From NCBI RefSeq assembly GCF_003386165.1, contig NZ_QRDV01000001.1:1221027-1285026 (forward strand): DNA of 64,000 bases, given 5' to 3'. The stretch is from Winogradskyella eximia (lineage in GTDB: Bacteria > Bacteroidota > Bacteroidia > Flavobacteriales > Flavobacteriaceae). Each line of letters begins with the position of its first letter. Positions within the stretch are counted from its first letter, which is position 1. The notes under the pieces were generated by a model. It searched no databases and was not told the DNA's origin. It saw only the letters and a list, made by a program, of their open reading frames with translations. The translations under genes were made by a program, and so were the position numbers. Below, piece after piece: positions 34,929 through 45,377 of this stretch.

Positions 34929-35738
34929 ATGACAACACAAGAACTTATATCCCAAATCAAAAAAAAGAAATCTTTTCTCTGTATAGGATTAGATGTCGAT
35001 TTAAATAAAATTCCAAAACATTTATTAAAGGAAGAAGATCCAATATTTGCTTTTAATAAAGCGATTATAGATGCAACACATCATTTGTGTGTGGCGTATA
35101 AGCCAAACACTGCATTCTACGAAGCCTACGGAATAAAAGGCTGGCAAGCCTTAGAGAAAACGATTAACTATCTCAACGACAACCATCCTGAAATTTACAC
35201 TATTGCAGATGCCAAGCGTGGAGATATTGGTAATACAAGCACTATGTATGCTAAGGCATTTTTTGAAGATTTAGGTTTCGATAGTGTTACTGTTGCACCT
35301 TATATGGGAAAAGACTCAGTAGAACCATTCTTGGCTTTCAAAGATAAACATACCATTCTGCTAGCATTAACATCAAATCAAGGAGCATTCGATTTTCAGA
35401 CAAAAACGATTGATGGTGTTGAGTTGTACAAACAAGTATTAGAGACTTCTAAATCTTGGGAAAACTCACAAAATTTAATGTATGTAGTTGGAGCTACTAA
35501 AGCTGAATTTTTAGGTGATATTAGAAAAATTATTCCAGATAGCTTTTTATTAGTTCCTGGTGTTGGTGCGCAAGGAGGTAATCTTCAAGACGTTTGTAAG
35601 TATGGAATGAACGATTCTGTCGGTTTATTAATTAATTCGTCTCGAGGTATTATTTACGCCTCACAAGACGAAAATTTTGCAGAAGCTGCAGCTCAAAAAG
35701 CTGAAGAATTACAAAAACAGATGTCTGTTGAATTGTGA
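34929..35738 (+). CDS. pyrF: Orotidine 5'-phosphate decarboxylase, type 2
   Basis: A 269-residue TIM-barrel enzyme that makes UMP from OMP. The active-site signature [12 protein letters not shown] (the DxKxxDI pattern) near residue 95 is that of the longer type 2 enzymes, as are the [14 protein letters not shown] start and the phosphate-binding GVGAQGG. It begins two bases after the signal peptidase stop codon, so they share an mRNA. A degenerate repeat (35741-35848) follows immediately. Confidence 0.93.
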   Translation: MTTQELISQIKKKKSFLCIGLDVDLNKIPKHLLKEEDPIFAFNKAIIDATHHLCVAYKPNTAFYEAYGIKGWQALEKTINYLNDNHPEIYTIADAKRGDIGNTSTMYAKAFFEDLGFDSVTVAPYMGKDSVEPFLAFKDKHTILLALTSNQGAFDFQTKTIDGVELYKQVLETSKSWENSQNLMYVVGATKAEFLGDIRKIIPDSFLLVPGVGAQGGNLQDVCKYGMNDSVGLLINSSRGIIYASQDENFAEAAAQKAEELQKQMSVEL

Positions 35739-35740
35739 AC

Positions 35741-35848
35741 TGTCATTACGAGGACTTAAGACGAGGGAATCTCCTGAAACAGAATTTTAATTAAACAGAT
35801 TGCTTTACTCAGCTTATACTGATCGCGGCCAAAGTATTCATAATGACA
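35741..35848. repeat. Degenerate dispersed repeat with inverted ends
   Basis: The spacer after pyrF begins TGTCATTACGAGG and ends TAATGACA, so its ends are an 8-bp perfect inverted repeat. Inside are segments reading GGGAATCTCCTG and CAGATTGCTTTACTC. This resembles a dispersed element common in Bacteroidota (TGTCATTGCGAGG ... GCAATGACA), here worn. Its last bases contain the ATG of the next gene. Repeat identity is from memory; the inverted ends are seen directly. Confidence 0.6.
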
Positions 35849-36625
35849 TATATCGACCAACTTAAACGAGAAATCCAACTCAATAAAATACCCAAACGTA
35901 TTATTTCGTTAGTGCCTTCTCAGACAGAATTATTAGTAGATTTAGGTTTAGAAGCTTCAATTGTTGGCGTTACTAAGTTTTGTGTGCATCCGAAACATCT
36001 TAGAATGTCTAAGGCCGTTGTTGGAGGGACAAAACAAATCAATATTGAAAAAATAGAAGCACTTCGTCCAGATATTATTCTTTGTAATAAAGAGGAAAAT
36101 ACTAAGGAAATAATTGAAAGTTTAAAAGAAATTGCGGCAATTCACGTAAGTGATATTTATAATTTGAAAGATTGCTTTGAGCTCATTAACATGTATGGAG
36201 AGATTTTTAATATTAAAAGGACAACTTCAACTTTAGTATCAAATATTCAATTAGAACGTGAAGCATTTCAGCTTCAATTTCAAAATAGAGATAAGTTAAA
36301 AGTCGCTTATTTCATTTGGAAAAAACCTTGGATGGTTGCAGCATCAGACAACTTTATAGATGTTATGATTACAGAAGCTGGTTTTGTAAATGTTTATAAA
36401 GAAGAAAAACGCTATCCGGAAATCGACCTAAATAATTCGAAATTAAAAGAAGCTGATCTTATTTTTCTCTCTAGTGAACCATTTCCGTTTAAAGAAGAGC
36501 ATGTTTTAGAATTACAATCTAAATTTCCAGAAAAGACAATCAAAATTGTAGATGGTGAATTGTTTTCTTGGTACGGCAGCCGATTATTAAAATCTTACAC
36601 ATACTTTAAAACACTTAGTTCTTAG
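35843..36625 (+). CDS. BtuF-like substrate-binding protein without a signal peptide
   Basis: A 260-residue protein of the helical-backbone metal-receptor superfamily (BtuF/FepB class), with RIISLVPSQTELLVDLGLEASIVGVTKFC and ALRPDIILCNKEENT in the first lobe and YFIWKKPWMVAASDNFIDVM in the second. Unlike typical binding proteins it has no signal peptide or lipobox; the N-terminus is hydrophilic. The ATG used is the first in the open frame and lies inside the terminal repeat of the preceding element. No transport genes are adjacent. A cobalamin-related role is suggested only by family. Confidence 0.8.
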   Translation: MTYIDQLKREIQLNKIPKRIISLVPSQTELLVDLGLEASIVGVTKFCVHPKHLRMSKAVVGGTKQINIEKIEALRPDIILCNKEENTKEIIESLKEIAAIHVSDIYNLKDCFELINMYGEIFNIKRTTSTLVSNIQLEREAFQLQFQNRDKLKVAYFIWKKPWMVAASDNFIDVMITEAGFVNVYKEEKRYPEIDLNNSKLKEADLIFLSSEPFPFKEEHVLELQSKFPEKTIKIVDGELFSWYGSRLLKSYTYFKTLSS

Positions 36626-36627
36626 GT

Positions 36628-36661
36628 AAAAAAAAGTCGATACCTCACTAAATACCGACTT
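36628..36661 (-). terminator. Terminator for the minus-strand small gene
   Basis: Nine-base arms (36634-36642 and 36653-36661, one mismatch) read on the minus strand are followed by eight T. It lies 130 bases downstream of the 65-residue gene. Confidence 0.55.
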
Positions 36662-36790
36662 AAAACTAATAATTCTAAATTTAAGATTTAACTAACTCAA
36701 TCTCTTGCATTGCAAAGATGGTTATATTCTGTAAGTTGTACGTTATGTTAATATTAGGATATAATTAAATAAAAACTTTTTATTAATAAT

Positions 36791-36988
36791 TTAATTAGCT
36801 TGTAGTTGCGTATCTCCAATGACAAATTCTAACTTATTAATTTTATGTAGCACTTTAGTAGCTTTATATTCAGAAAAATCACTTAATGCATGATCTGTTG
36901 GTCTTAAATTATAAGCATCTTCAATAAGCTGTCTATATTTTTTATGTAGTCTTTTCTTTTTATTTAGAAGTCTATTTAGATTTGCCAC
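36791..36988 (-). CDS. Small basic protein, Lacal_2735-like
   Basis: A 65-residue, highly charged, helical protein (NKKKRLHKKYRQLIEDAYNL, DHALSDFSEYKATKVLHKINKLE). The pattern of a Lys-rich N-terminal helix, a YRxLxEDAYxL-like segment and a second helix after a Ser-Asp turn resembles the Lacal_2735 family of small flavobacterial proteins; the match is from memory and approximate. It is probably cytoplasmic. It has its own terminator downstream and no partner gene. Confidence 0.55.
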   Translation of the reverse strand: MANLNRLLNKKKRLHKKYRQLIEDAYNLRPTDHALSDFSEYKATKVLHKINKLEFVIGDTQLQAN

Positions 36989-37072
36989 AACGAAACGTAT
37001 TAATACGTTAGTTGTTTAAAGTTAGTGATTTATCTTTAGAATCAATAAAAAAATATAAAATTCAACTTTTAT

Positions 37073-37780
37073 TTAATCCTGAAGTGCAAATACTTTCTTC
37101 AATAATTCTGTGCTTCGAGAAGATGTCTTTTCTCTTATTTCCTTTTCTTCAACAGCAATCATTGTGTATACACCTTTTAGAGCTTCATTTGTAACGTAAT
37201 CCGTTAAATCAGGATTTACACTACTCGTTAATGGAAGGCTATTGTATTTTGTGATTAAGTTAGTCCAAATTTTGTCTGCACCTACTTTACTAAATGAGTT
37301 TTCAATAACAGGTTTAAACTTACTATAAAGTTCTATTTGTGTTTTTGAAGTTAAATAAGATGTAGCAGCATTATCTTCACCTAGTAAAATATTTTTAGCA
37401 TCAGCAAAAGTGATATCTTTTACAGCACTCACAAAAATTGGAGTGGCTTCTTTAACAGCATCTTCTGCAGCTCTGTTTAATATTTTAAGACCTTCATCTG
37501 CTAAGCTACTCAAGCCTACTTTACGTAAGGTATTATCTACTTTTTGTAATTCTTCTGGTAATACTATTTTTACTAATTCATTTTTAAAAAAACCATCTTC
37601 TTGAGTCAATTTACTAACCTGTTTGTCAATACCAAGATCTAAGGCTTGTCTTAAGCCAGCTGCAATATCGGTATTGCTAAGTACTCCTTCTGCTTGAGGC
37701 AATGAATCCACAACTTGTTGCAATTCTGCGCAAGAAAATAAAAGAGAAAGACATAAAACTGAGGTCAAAAATTTTTTCAT
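37073..37780 (-). CDS. DUF4197 lipoprotein
   Basis: A 235-residue protein with a signal peptide and lipobox (LLFSCAEL, cysteine near residue 17) followed by the DUF4197 domain: SNTDIAAGLRQALDLGI, KIVLPEELQKVDNTLRKVG, FADAKNILLGEDNAATSYL. The family is predicted periplasmic and has no known activity. The start at 37780 (MKKFLTS) is preferred over an ATG six codons upstream because it gives a standard lysine-rich signal peptide. It stands alone. Confidence 0.83.
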   Translation of the reverse strand: MKKFLTSVLCLSLLFSCAELQQVVDSLPQAEGVLSNTDIAAGLRQALDLGIDKQVSKLTQEDGFFKNELVKIVLPEELQKVDNTLRKVGLSSLADEGLKILNRAAEDAVKEATPIFVSAVKDITFADAKNILLGEDNAATSYLTSKTQIELYSKFKPVIENSFSKVGADKIWTNLITKYNSLPLTSSVNPDLTDYVTNEALKGVYTMIAVEEKEIREKTSSRSTELLKKVFALQD

Positions 37781-38004
37781 AAGTGTATTTTTTTGCAAAG
37801 ATAAAATAAAACTTCAGCTATAGTGTTATTATTATCCAAATGAATCTTAAAAGTGCTTTTCTGTTTTCAGGTTATAATTTGGTTAATTTTAAATTATTAA
37901 TGTATAATTACTTCAAGGTATTGTTGTTAAATGAGTTTTTATTTTTTCAAATCCTTATTTTAGCATCATATTTGATTATACCTTATTAAAAGATAATATA
38001 GTTT

Positions 38005-39135
38005 ATGGAATTGTATAAAAAAAACCTATTTGGATTGCTTTCATTTTTAGTGTGCTTTAGTATTAATGCACAAAACCAAATTAAGGTTTCTGAATTTTTA
38101 CAAGAATCTAATATAGCAACACCAGATAACAATAAACTTTATTTTGTTGATTTTTGGGCGACTTGGTGTGGTCCATGTATTACGGCTAAGGAACATTTAG
38201 GGGTGTTGCAAAAGCAATTTCCTAAAGATTTATATATTGTATCAATGACTAAAGAAAATCCACTTACTGTAGAGCGTTTTTTAGAAAGGAAGCCTGCAGA
38301 ACTAGCCATTGCTATTGATTACAATGGTGAAACTCATAAAGAATTTAATGTAACCGCAATACCAGACGGAGTTTTGTTTAATAGCAAAGGTAAAGTATTG
38401 TGGAGAGGTGGTGCGCCAGATTTAAAAGCAAATATTGTAGCTAAATTTTTAAAACAACAAACGTCAAATACATCTCTTAGTGCCTTTTTTGAAGTGGTTA
38501 CAGAAGAAGAGGACTTTAACGAAGAATATATACCAAAAGAAGCTTTAGAGATAAAGCCATTGTCTGTTGAAGTAGAAGATTTATCTGTAGTAGATGCTGA
38601 TAACTATTTAAAGCTAACAGGTTCGTTAACGCGTATTGTAAGTTATTTAGCCAAAATATACAAAAATCAAATTGTGTTAGACGAAGAGTTAGATACCAAT
38701 TATGAGATTTATTTTAAAAAGCCATTTAACGAAAATGAAAATCTTGCTGTTAAGCTTATTACCGAAATGAAACTTGGTATAAATAGAAAATACAGTGAAG
38801 GTGAAGGAATTAGTTTTGTGGTAACAACTCCTCGATTTTGGGGCACAGATCAAATAGATTGGGGTAAAAACAATGCGAAGTATTTAGTTGGTGATTCTCA
38901 AATTAAAGCTGATAACGTATCTTTAAAAGATATTGCATATCAATTGTCTTATGTCTTAGATATGCCAATAATTGTTCCTGATGATAATGAAATTAGCCTC
39001 TCACTTCACGATTGGGATTTTCATTATAAGTTTTTTCAATTGATGCAAACCGACTTAGAAGATAATTTTGGTATTACTGCAGAAAAGAAAATAGTGTCTT
39101 ACCCAGTGTATCATATACAAAAGAATACTCCTTAA
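38005..39135 (+). CDS. TlpA-type thioredoxin with an uncharacterised C-terminal half
   Basis: A 376-residue exported protein. After a signal peptide (about residues 1-22) comes a thioredoxin domain with the active site WATWCGPC near residue 54 and a cis-proline loop AIPDGVLF. About residues 185-376 are a second region with two similar stretches (YLKLTGSLTRIVSYLAKIYK and NVSLKDIAYQLSYVLDMPII), reminiscent of the short STN/secretin-type fold and of periplasmic domains in other Bacteroidota thioredoxins. A role in periplasmic disulfide reduction is likely for the first half; the second may bind a substrate. Confidence 0.78.
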   Translation: MELYKKNLFGLLSFLVCFSINAQNQIKVSEFLQESNIATPDNNKLYFVDFWATWCGPCITAKEHLGVLQKQFPKDLYIVSMTKENPLTVERFLERKPAELAIAIDYNGETHKEFNVTAIPDGVLFNSKGKVLWRGGAPDLKANIVAKFLKQQTSNTSLSAFFEVVTEEEDFNEEYIPKEALEIKPLSVEVEDLSVVDADNYLKLTGSLTRIVSYLAKIYKNQIVLDEELDTNYEIYFKKPFNENENLAVKLITEMKLGINRKYSEGEGISFVVTTPRFWGTDQIDWGKNNAKYLVGDSQIKADNVSLKDIAYQLSYVLDMPIIVPDDNEISLSLHDWDFHYKFFQLMQTDLEDNFGITAEKKIVSYPVYHIQKNTP

Positions 39136-39443
39136 AATACATACGTAGTCCTAAAATCTAACTTATAAATATTAGGATATTATCTTTTTGATTAATTGAC
39201 TAATAGCTGTTTTGGCCTATGCAATATTGTAATAGTCTAGAATTAAGATAGAGGTTGTTAGTCAATGCTATTAGTTTATCAGTTCTAGAACAGGGTATTC
39301 CTTTATTGTATTACAAACAGCTATGGCTCTAAAATCGAATTATAACACTTAAGATGCATTAGTTTGGTGTTATAGTATGAATTATACGGCAGTTACAGGT
39401 TAATTGCAGAAGTTATAAAGTTTAGAATATTGATGAATGCGTA
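39136..39443. other. Spacer with mutually exclusive inverted repeats
   Basis: No ORF was found in the gap between the thioredoxin gene and the OmpA gene. The segment 39196-39212 can pair in three overlapping ways: TTGACTAA with 39258-39265, ACTAATAGC with 39267-39275, and TAGCTGTTT with 39315-39323. All three matches are perfect but they compete for the same bases. This may be chance in AT-rich DNA or part of a structured RNA. Confidence 0.4.
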
Positions 39444-39473
39444 TAAAAAAAGAGCTCCTATAATAGGAGCTCT
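39444..39473 (-). terminator. Terminator of the OmpA-family gene
   Basis: Stem AGAGCTCC / GGAGCTCT with a seven-base loop; on the minus strand it is followed by a run of T. It lies 27 bases after the stop codon. Confidence 0.85.
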
Positions 39474-39499
39474 TTGTAATATTAAAACTTACTTAATTC

Positions 39500-40600
39500 T
39501 TAGTTACTTAAAACTCTAAATTCAGTACGTCTGTTTCTTTGGTGTTGTGCTTCTGAACAATCAGAACCATTAGAACATCTGTTTGTTAATCTAGTCTCAC
39601 CATATCCTTTTGCAGATAATCTGCTTCTTGAGATACCTTTAGATACTAAATAGTTTACGACAGAATTAGCTCTCTGTTGAGATAAAGATTGGTTAAAATC
39701 ATCATTACCTCTAGCATCTGTATGAGACATAATTTCAATACTTACGTTAGAATCCGTTAAGATTGGTAATAAAGTTTCGTCAATAGTCTTTTTAGAAGCA
39801 GGTGTCAATCTTGCACTACCTAATTCATAAAATACAGGTAATACGTTTGGATCTAATAACTCACAATCAACTTCTTCCCAAGTAGTAATACCACCTTTTT
39901 TGTCTAAAACAGTTCTTGTTACAGTTTGGTACTGTGCAGCAATAGTATTTGTAGTTGTAGAAGCAGGAGTTGCTATTACTTTTCTTTTGATAGTTTTGTA
40001 CTCAGCAGGAATTTGTATTTCATCCATTCTTGCAGGAGTCTTAATAACACGTTTTGTGTAAGTGGTAGTTTTTTCTGATACAGGAACAGCATTTGTGCTA
40101 GCGTCTGAAGATAAAGTTGTAAAACTTACATCTCTAGATTGTGCAGGATACTCAACGAAACATGCAGCAACACAATCATCTTTATTTACTGAAGGACAAT
40201 CTTCTAATACTTTATATTCCCAACCAGAAGTTTGAGGGTGAACTTCAAAAGTTCTTGAGTCATTACCAAAACTAGCTGGTATAACTTTTAAATCTGTACG
40301 TCCTTCTTGATTTACGTAAGGCACTTCAACATTTTCGTATGTAGCTGGTACGTAAACAAATTTCTTTGTAGCTTCTTTTACTAATACACTTTCTTCTACA
40401 GTTTTGTAAGTTGCAGGAATAACTTGTAAAGTAGTGTAAGCAGGATACGTTTGTATTGTTTCTTCTACTTCTTTAAAAGAATCTTTAGTGATACATTTTA
40501 CGTAACACTTTCCTGGTTCTGGGTTGGTTGGTAAACCTTGTGCTTGCGAAAATCCAATTCCTGCAATAAAGCATACCAATAATAATAGTTTTTGTTTCAT
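39500..40600 (-). CDS. OmpA-family protein with PAxY repeats
   Basis: A 366-residue exported protein (signal peptide about 1-20). Residues 30-245 contain short repeats of the form VxPAxYxTV (QVIPATYKTVEE, VYVPATYENVEV, QIPAEYKTIKRKV, IAAQYQTVTRTV), probably extended strands in the periplasm. The C-terminal 110 residues are an OmpA peptidoglycan-binding domain (VFYELGSARLT ... EIMSHTDARGNDDFNQSLSQQRA ... SAKGYGETRL) that also carries a paired-cysteine segment (RCSNGSDCSEAQHQRNRR). It is a single-gene unit with a terminator. The role is probably in the cell envelope. Confidence 0.83.
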   Translation of the reverse strand: MKQKLLLLVCFIAGIGFSQAQGLPTNPEPGKCYVKCITKDSFKEVEETIQTYPAYTTLQVIPATYKTVEESVLVKEATKKFVYVPATYENVEVPYVNQEGRTDLKVIPASFGNDSRTFEVHPQTSGWEYKVLEDCPSVNKDDCVAACFVEYPAQSRDVSFTTLSSDASTNAVPVSEKTTTYTKRVIKTPARMDEIQIPAEYKTIKRKVIATPASTTTNTIAAQYQTVTRTVLDKKGGITTWEEVDCELLDPNVLPVFYELGSARLTPASKKTIDETLLPILTDSNVSIEIMSHTDARGNDDFNQSLSQQRANSVVNYLVSKGISRSRLSAKGYGETRLTNRCSNGSDCSEAQHQRNRRTEFRVLSN

Positions 40601-40851
40601 GGTTAAAAAAATTAATTTGTTAATAGATTATATCTTGTGGTAAGAAAATTTAATGCCTTACATCTTATTAGAGACAATAATTTAAGATAGGTCACATTAA
40701 CTTTTTATTAAGACTTGTATTGAGGGAATATTTTAAGCTAAAAGAAGCCTTAATAGTAGATAAATAAAGAGGTGTGTAGTTTAGTGTGAAAAATTAGAAT
40801 TTAAAATAATTTTTATTTCTAAGTAAAAAAACGGACTAAGAATGGTGAATT

Positions 40852-41706
40852 TTAAGAGAAAATAACAGTTTTATTATTAAAAACCATCACCTTTCTATCT
40901 GCATGAAGTTTTATAGCATTAGATAATACGATTTTTTCCAAATCGCGTCCTTTTGCAATAAGATCTTTAATTGAGTGTGTGTGTGATACGTGAGCAACAT
41001 CTTGTTGTATTATCGGACCAGCATCAAGCTCTTCAGTAATGTAATGACTTGTAGCACCAATAATTTTCACACCTCGTTTGTAAGCAGAATGATAAGGTTT
41101 AGCACCAACAAAGGCAGGCAAAAATGAATGGTGAATATTAATTATTTTATTTGGGTATTTATCAATCAATGTTTCAGAAACAATTTGCATGTATCGCGCT
41201 AAGACGATAAAATCAATACCATGTACTTCAAGCAATTTTAGTTGCTCTTGTTCAGCTTCCTGTTTTGTTGCTTTGGTTACAGGTACATGGTAAAAAGGAA
41301 TATTAAAATTGTCAGCAATTGGTTTTAAGTCGAGATGATTACTTAATATAAAAGGAATTTCAAGATGTAATTCACCTGAATTGTATCGACCTAAAATATC
41401 ATACAAACAGTGGTCATACTTAGAAATGAACAATGCCATTTTAGGTTTTCTTTCAGCTGCGAAAATTTTCCAATCGAGTTTAAATTTGTCTGCTAAAGTC
41501 GTATTGAATAGTTGTTTAAACGCTTCCAGTGAAAATGAATGAGATCCAAATTCACATTCTAAACGCATGAAAAAGATGTTTTGTTCTCTATCGACGTGTT
41601 GATCTATGTAAACAATATTACCATCATTTGAAGCCATGAAATTAGTGACTGAAGCAATGATATTTGGTTGATCTTCACAATGAATAAGTAACGTAATTTT
41701 CTGCAT
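40852..41706 (-). CDS. purU: Formyltetrahydrofolate deformylase
   Basis: A 284-residue enzyme that hydrolyses 10-formyl-THF to formate and THF. The N-terminal 80 residues are an ACT domain (LLIHCEDQPNIIASVTNFM), and the rest is the formyltransferase fold with KMALFISKYDHCLYDIL, the active-site NIHHSFLPAFVGAKPYH and the catalytic Asp in EELDAGPII. The length is standard. It is divergent from the icmF gene. With fhs in the same window running the reverse direction, it balances the formate and THF pools. Confidence 0.92.
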   Translation of the reverse strand: MQKITLLIHCEDQPNIIASVTNFMASNDGNIVYIDQHVDREQNIFFMRLECEFGSHSFSLEAFKQLFNTTLADKFKLDWKIFAAERKPKMALFISKYDHCLYDILGRYNSGELHLEIPFILSNHLDLKPIADNFNIPFYHVPVTKATKQEAEQEQLKLLEVHGIDFIVLARYMQIVSETLIDKYPNKIINIHHSFLPAFVGAKPYHSAYKRGVKIIGATSHYITEELDAGPIIQQDVAHVSHTHSIKDLIAKGRDLEKIVLSNAIKLHADRKVMVFNNKTVIFS

Positions 41707-41851
41707 AAAACTAAACTTGAATGTATTGTTAAAAGTAATTAAAAATGTTAGCGATACTGAGATTTTTCAAGTTTTAGATATTTATCGATTATTGCATTAA
41801 TTTTTTGAATATTCCTTAAATTTGCCACTCAAATAAGCTAGATTTTTAAGA

Positions 41852-44800
41852 ATGGAACAAGTTGCACCTTATAAACCAAAATATAAAGTACGTATAGTAA
41901 CAGCTGCATCGCTCTTTGATGGGCATGATGCTGCTATAAATATTATGCGTCGTATAATACAATCTACAGGAGTAGAAGTGATTCACCTAGGTCACGATAG
42001 AAGTGTAGAGGAAGTTGTGAATACGGCGATTCAAGAAGATGCAAATGCGATTGCATTAACCTCTTACCAAGGTGGTCATAACGAGTATTTTAAATATATG
42101 TATGATTTGCTCAATGAAAAAGGAGCTGGTCATATCAAAATCTTTGGAGGTGGAGGTGGAGTTATTCTCCCTGAAGAAATTAAAGAATTAATGGATTATG
42201 GAATTACCAGAATCTATTCTCCAGATGATGGAAGAGCACTTGGTTTACAAGGTATGATTAATGATTTAGTACAACAATCCGATTTTGCCATTGGTGATAC
42301 ACTAAGTAACGAAGTAGATATGCTTCCTACTAAAAACCCAAGAGCAATTGCTAGAGTCATTTCTTCAGCAGAAAATTTCCCGGAAGTTGCAAAAGCGACA
42401 TTAGACAAAATTCATATTAAAAATAAAACGTCTAAAACACCAGTTTTAGGTATCACAGGAACAGGTGGAGCTGGTAAATCCAGTTTAGTCGATGAGCTAG
42501 TGCGTCGTTTTTTAATCGATTTTCCAGAAAAAACCATTGGTTTAGTCTCAGTGGATCCTTCTAAGCGTAAAACAGGAGGAGCACTTTTAGGGGATCGTAT
42601 TCGTATGAATGCGATTAACAACTCAAGAGTGTATATGCGTAGTTTAGCAACACGTCAGTCTAACTTAGCCTTATCAAAATACGTAAACGAAGCTATTGAA
42701 GTTTTAAAAGCTGCAGAATATGATTTAATCATATTAGAAACGTCTGGTATTGGTCAGTCTGATACTGAAATTATAGAACATTCAGACGTGGCATTATACG
42801 TTATGACTCCAGAATTTGGTGCAGCGACACAACTTGAAAAAATCGATATGTTAGATTTTGCAGATTTGGTAGCTATTAATAAGTTTGATAAACGTGGTTC
42901 TTTAGATGCGTTGCGTGATGTGAAAAAGCAATACATGCGTAACAATAATCTTTGGGATGTGCATCAAGACGATTTGCCTGTTTATGGTACCATAGCTTCA
43001 CAATTCAACGATCCAGGAATGAATACGCTTTATAAAGCCATTATGGATAAATTGGTAGAAAAGGCAGACTCAGAATTAAAATCGACTTTCGAAATTTCTA
43101 AAGAAATGAGCGAGAAGATTTTTGTGATTCCACCATCAAGAACACGCTATTTATCTGAAATTGCTGAGAATAATCGCGCGTACGATAAAACAGCAGATGC
43201 GCAAGTTGAAGTTGCCCAACGTTTATACGGTATTTTTAAAACATTAGAATCTGTTTTAGAGGCAACTCCAGAATTAGATAAAGCAGGAATTGCTTCAGAA
43301 TCTATCTCGGAGAATGACGGTAATGAAGATTTTGTAAAACTTTTAGTTAGCGAATTCGACCGTGTAAAGTTAAACTTAGATCCTTACAATTGGGAAGTTA
43401 TTACAGGTTGGGATGAAAAAGTAAACAAATACAAAAATCCAATTTATAGCTTTAAGGTAAGAGATAAAGAAATAAAAATAGAAACACATTCTGAGTCGTT
43501 ATCGCATTTACAAATTCCACGAGTTGCCTTACCAAAGTATCAAGCTTGGGGAGATTTATTACGTTGGACATTGCAAGAAAACGTACCAGGAGAATTTCCA
43601 TATACTTCAGGATTATATCCTTTTAAACGTACAGGCGAAGATCCAGCACGTATGTTTGCAGGAGAAGGTGGACCAGAACGTACCAACAGACGTTTTCACT
43701 ATGTAAGTGCAGGTTTACCAGCAAAACGTTTATCTACCGCTTTTGATAGTGTAACGCTTTACGGAAATGATCCCGATTTAAGACCAGATATTTATGGTAA
43801 AATTGGTAATGCAGGTGTTAGTATTTGTTGTTTAGATGATGCTAAAAAACTATATTCTGGTTTTGATTTAGCAAATGTAATGACATCGGTAAGTATGACT
43901 ATTAATGGTCCTGCGCCAATGTTACTAGGCTTTTTTATGAATGCTGCCATAGATCAACAATGTGAGTTTTACATTAAAGAAAATGGTTTAGAAAAAGAAG
44001 TTGAAGCAAAAATTACTAAGCTTTATAAAGGTAAAGAACGACCATCTTATAATGGTGAGTTACCAGAAGGAAACAATGGTTTAGGTTTAATGCTGTTAGG
44101 TGTTACAGGAGATCAAGTATTACCATCAGATGTGTATGCCGAGATTAAAAAGAATACGATTGCTCAAGTTAGAGGAACCGTTCAAGCAGATATTTTAAAA
44201 GAAGATCAAGCACAAAACACATGTATATTCTCTACAGAATTTGCGTTGCGTTTAATGGGAGATGTTCAAGAGTATTTTATTGAGAATAACGTACGTAACT
44301 TCTATTCGGTATCAATTTCTGGATACCATATTGCAGAAGCAGGAGCAAACCCGATTACACAATTAGCGTTGACGTTATCTAATGGTTTCACTTACGTGGA
44401 ATATTATTTAAGTCGTGGAATGGACATCAATAAATTTGGTCCAAACTTATCATTCTTTTTCTCAAACGGAATCGATCCAGAATATGCTGTAATTGGTCGT
44501 GTGGCACGTAAAATTTGGGCAAAAGCCATGAAGCACAAATATGGTGCAAATGCAAGAGCACAAATGTTGAAATATCATATTCAAACGTCTGGACGTAGTT
44601 TACACGCTCAAGAAATTGACTTTAATGATATTCGTACAACGCTTCAAGCTTTATACGCTATTTATGATAACTGTAACTCATTGCACACTAACGCGTATGA
44701 TGAAGCTATTACAACACCAACTGAAGAATCGGTTAGACGTGCAATGGCAATTCAATTAATTATAAATAAAGAACTAGGATTAAATAAAAACGAAAATCCA

Positions 44801-45265
44801 ATCCAAGGGTCTTTTATTATTGAAGAATTAACCGATTTAGTAGAAGACGCAGTTTTACAAGAATTTGACAGAATTACAGAAAGAGGTGGTGTTTTGGGTG
44901 CCATGGAAACGATGTACCAACGTAGTAAAATACAAGAAGAAAGTTTATACTACGAAACGTTGAAACATAACGGGAAATTCCCAATTATTGGTGTAAATAC
45001 CTTCTTAAGTAGTAAAGGGTCACCAACGGTTATTCCTGCGGAAGTGATTAGAGCCACTGAAGAAGAGAAACAATTTCAGATTAAAACGTTAGCGAACCTT
45101 CATGAAGCAAATGATACAACAGCATTGTTGAAAGATTTACAACAACGTGCCATAAACAACGAAAATATTTTTGAAGCTTTAATGGAAGTTTGTAAAGTAT
45201 GTAGTTTAGGAGAAATTACGTCATCTTTATTTGAGGTAGGAGGACAGTATCGCAGAAATATGTAA
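41852..45265 (+). CDS. icmF: Fused coenzyme-B12-dependent acyl-CoA mutase (IcmF type)
   Basis: An 1137-residue fusion. Residues 10-145 are a B12-binding domain with the lower-ligand motif [12 protein letters not shown] (His25). Residues 195-440 are a MeaB-like G-protein chaperone with P-loop GTGGAGKSS near 203. Residues 550-1130 are the substrate-binding TIM barrel ([29 protein letters not shown]). The order B12 domain - GTPase - mutase is that of IcmF, which interconverts isobutyryl-CoA and n-butyryl-CoA and, in some relatives, other branched acyl-CoAs. The substrate cannot be assigned from motif reading alone. A strong terminator follows. Confidence 0.9.
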   Translation: MEQVAPYKPKYKVRIVTAASLFDGHDAAINIMRRIIQSTGVEVIHLGHDRSVEEVVNTAIQEDANAIALTSYQGGHNEYFKYMYDLLNEKGAGHIKIFGGGGGVILPEEIKELMDYGITRIYSPDDGRALGLQGMINDLVQQSDFAIGDTLSNEVDMLPTKNPRAIARVISSAENFPEVAKATLDKIHIKNKTSKTPVLGITGTGGAGKSSLVDELVRRFLIDFPEKTIGLVSVDPSKRKTGGALLGDRIRMNAINNSRVYMRSLATRQSNLALSKYVNEAIEVLKAAEYDLIILETSGIGQSDTEIIEHSDVALYVMTPEFGAATQLEKIDMLDFADLVAINKFDKRGSLDALRDVKKQYMRNNNLWDVHQDDLPVYGTIASQFNDPGMNTLYKAIMDKLVEKADSELKSTFEISKEMSEKIFVIPPSRTRYLSEIAENNRAYDKTADAQVEVAQRLYGIFKTLESVLEATPELDKAGIASESISENDGNEDFVKLLVSEFDRVKLNLDPYNWEVITGWDEKVNKYKNPIYSFKVRDKEIKIETHSESLSHLQIPRVALPKYQAWGDLLRWTLQENVPGEFPYTSGLYPFKRTGEDPARMFAGEGGPERTNRRFHYVSAGLPAKRLSTAFDSVTLYGNDPDLRPDIYGKIGNAGVSICCLDDAKKLYSGFDLANVMTSVSMTINGPAPMLLGFFMNAAIDQQCEFYIKENGLEKEVEAKITKLYKGKERPSYNGELPEGNNGLGLMLLGVTGDQVLPSDVYAEIKKNTIAQVRGTVQADILKEDQAQNTCIFSTEFALRLMGDVQEYFIENNVRNFYSVSISGYHIAEAGANPITQLALTLSNGFTYVEYYLSRGMDINKFGPNLSFFFSNGIDPEYAVIGRVARKIWAKAMKHKYGANARAQMLKYHIQTSGRSLHAQEIDFNDIRTTLQALYAIYDNCNSLHTNAYDEAITTPTEESVRRAMAIQLIINKELGLNKNENPIQGSFIIEELTDLVEDAVLQEFDRITERGGVLGAMETMYQRSKIQEESLYYETLKHNGKFPIIGVNTFLSSKGSPTVIPAEVIRATEEEKQFQIKTLANLHEANDTTALLKDLQQRAINNENIFEALMEVCKVCSLGEITSSLFEVGGQYRRNM

Positions 45266-45327
45266 GCAGAGAACCACTATTTGTCATTCATAGTGTAGTG
45301 AAGCATCTCAAATTAAATAGAATAACT

Positions 45328-45357
45328 AAAAGCGTTTCAAAATGAAACGCTTTTTTT
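45328..45357 (+). terminator. Terminator of icmF
   Basis: A 12-bp stem AAAAGCGTTTCA / TGAAACGCTTTT with a three-base loop and a run of T. It lies 20 bases ahead of osmC, so osmC has its own transcription start. Confidence 0.88.
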
Positions 45358-45377
45358 ACATCAACAAATAAAATAAC

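Noticed and set aside
45280..45320. A second copy of a TGTCATTC...GAAGCATCTC dispersed repeat after icmF
   Set aside because: Only about 30 bases resemble the element and inverted ends are missing; too weak to annotate.
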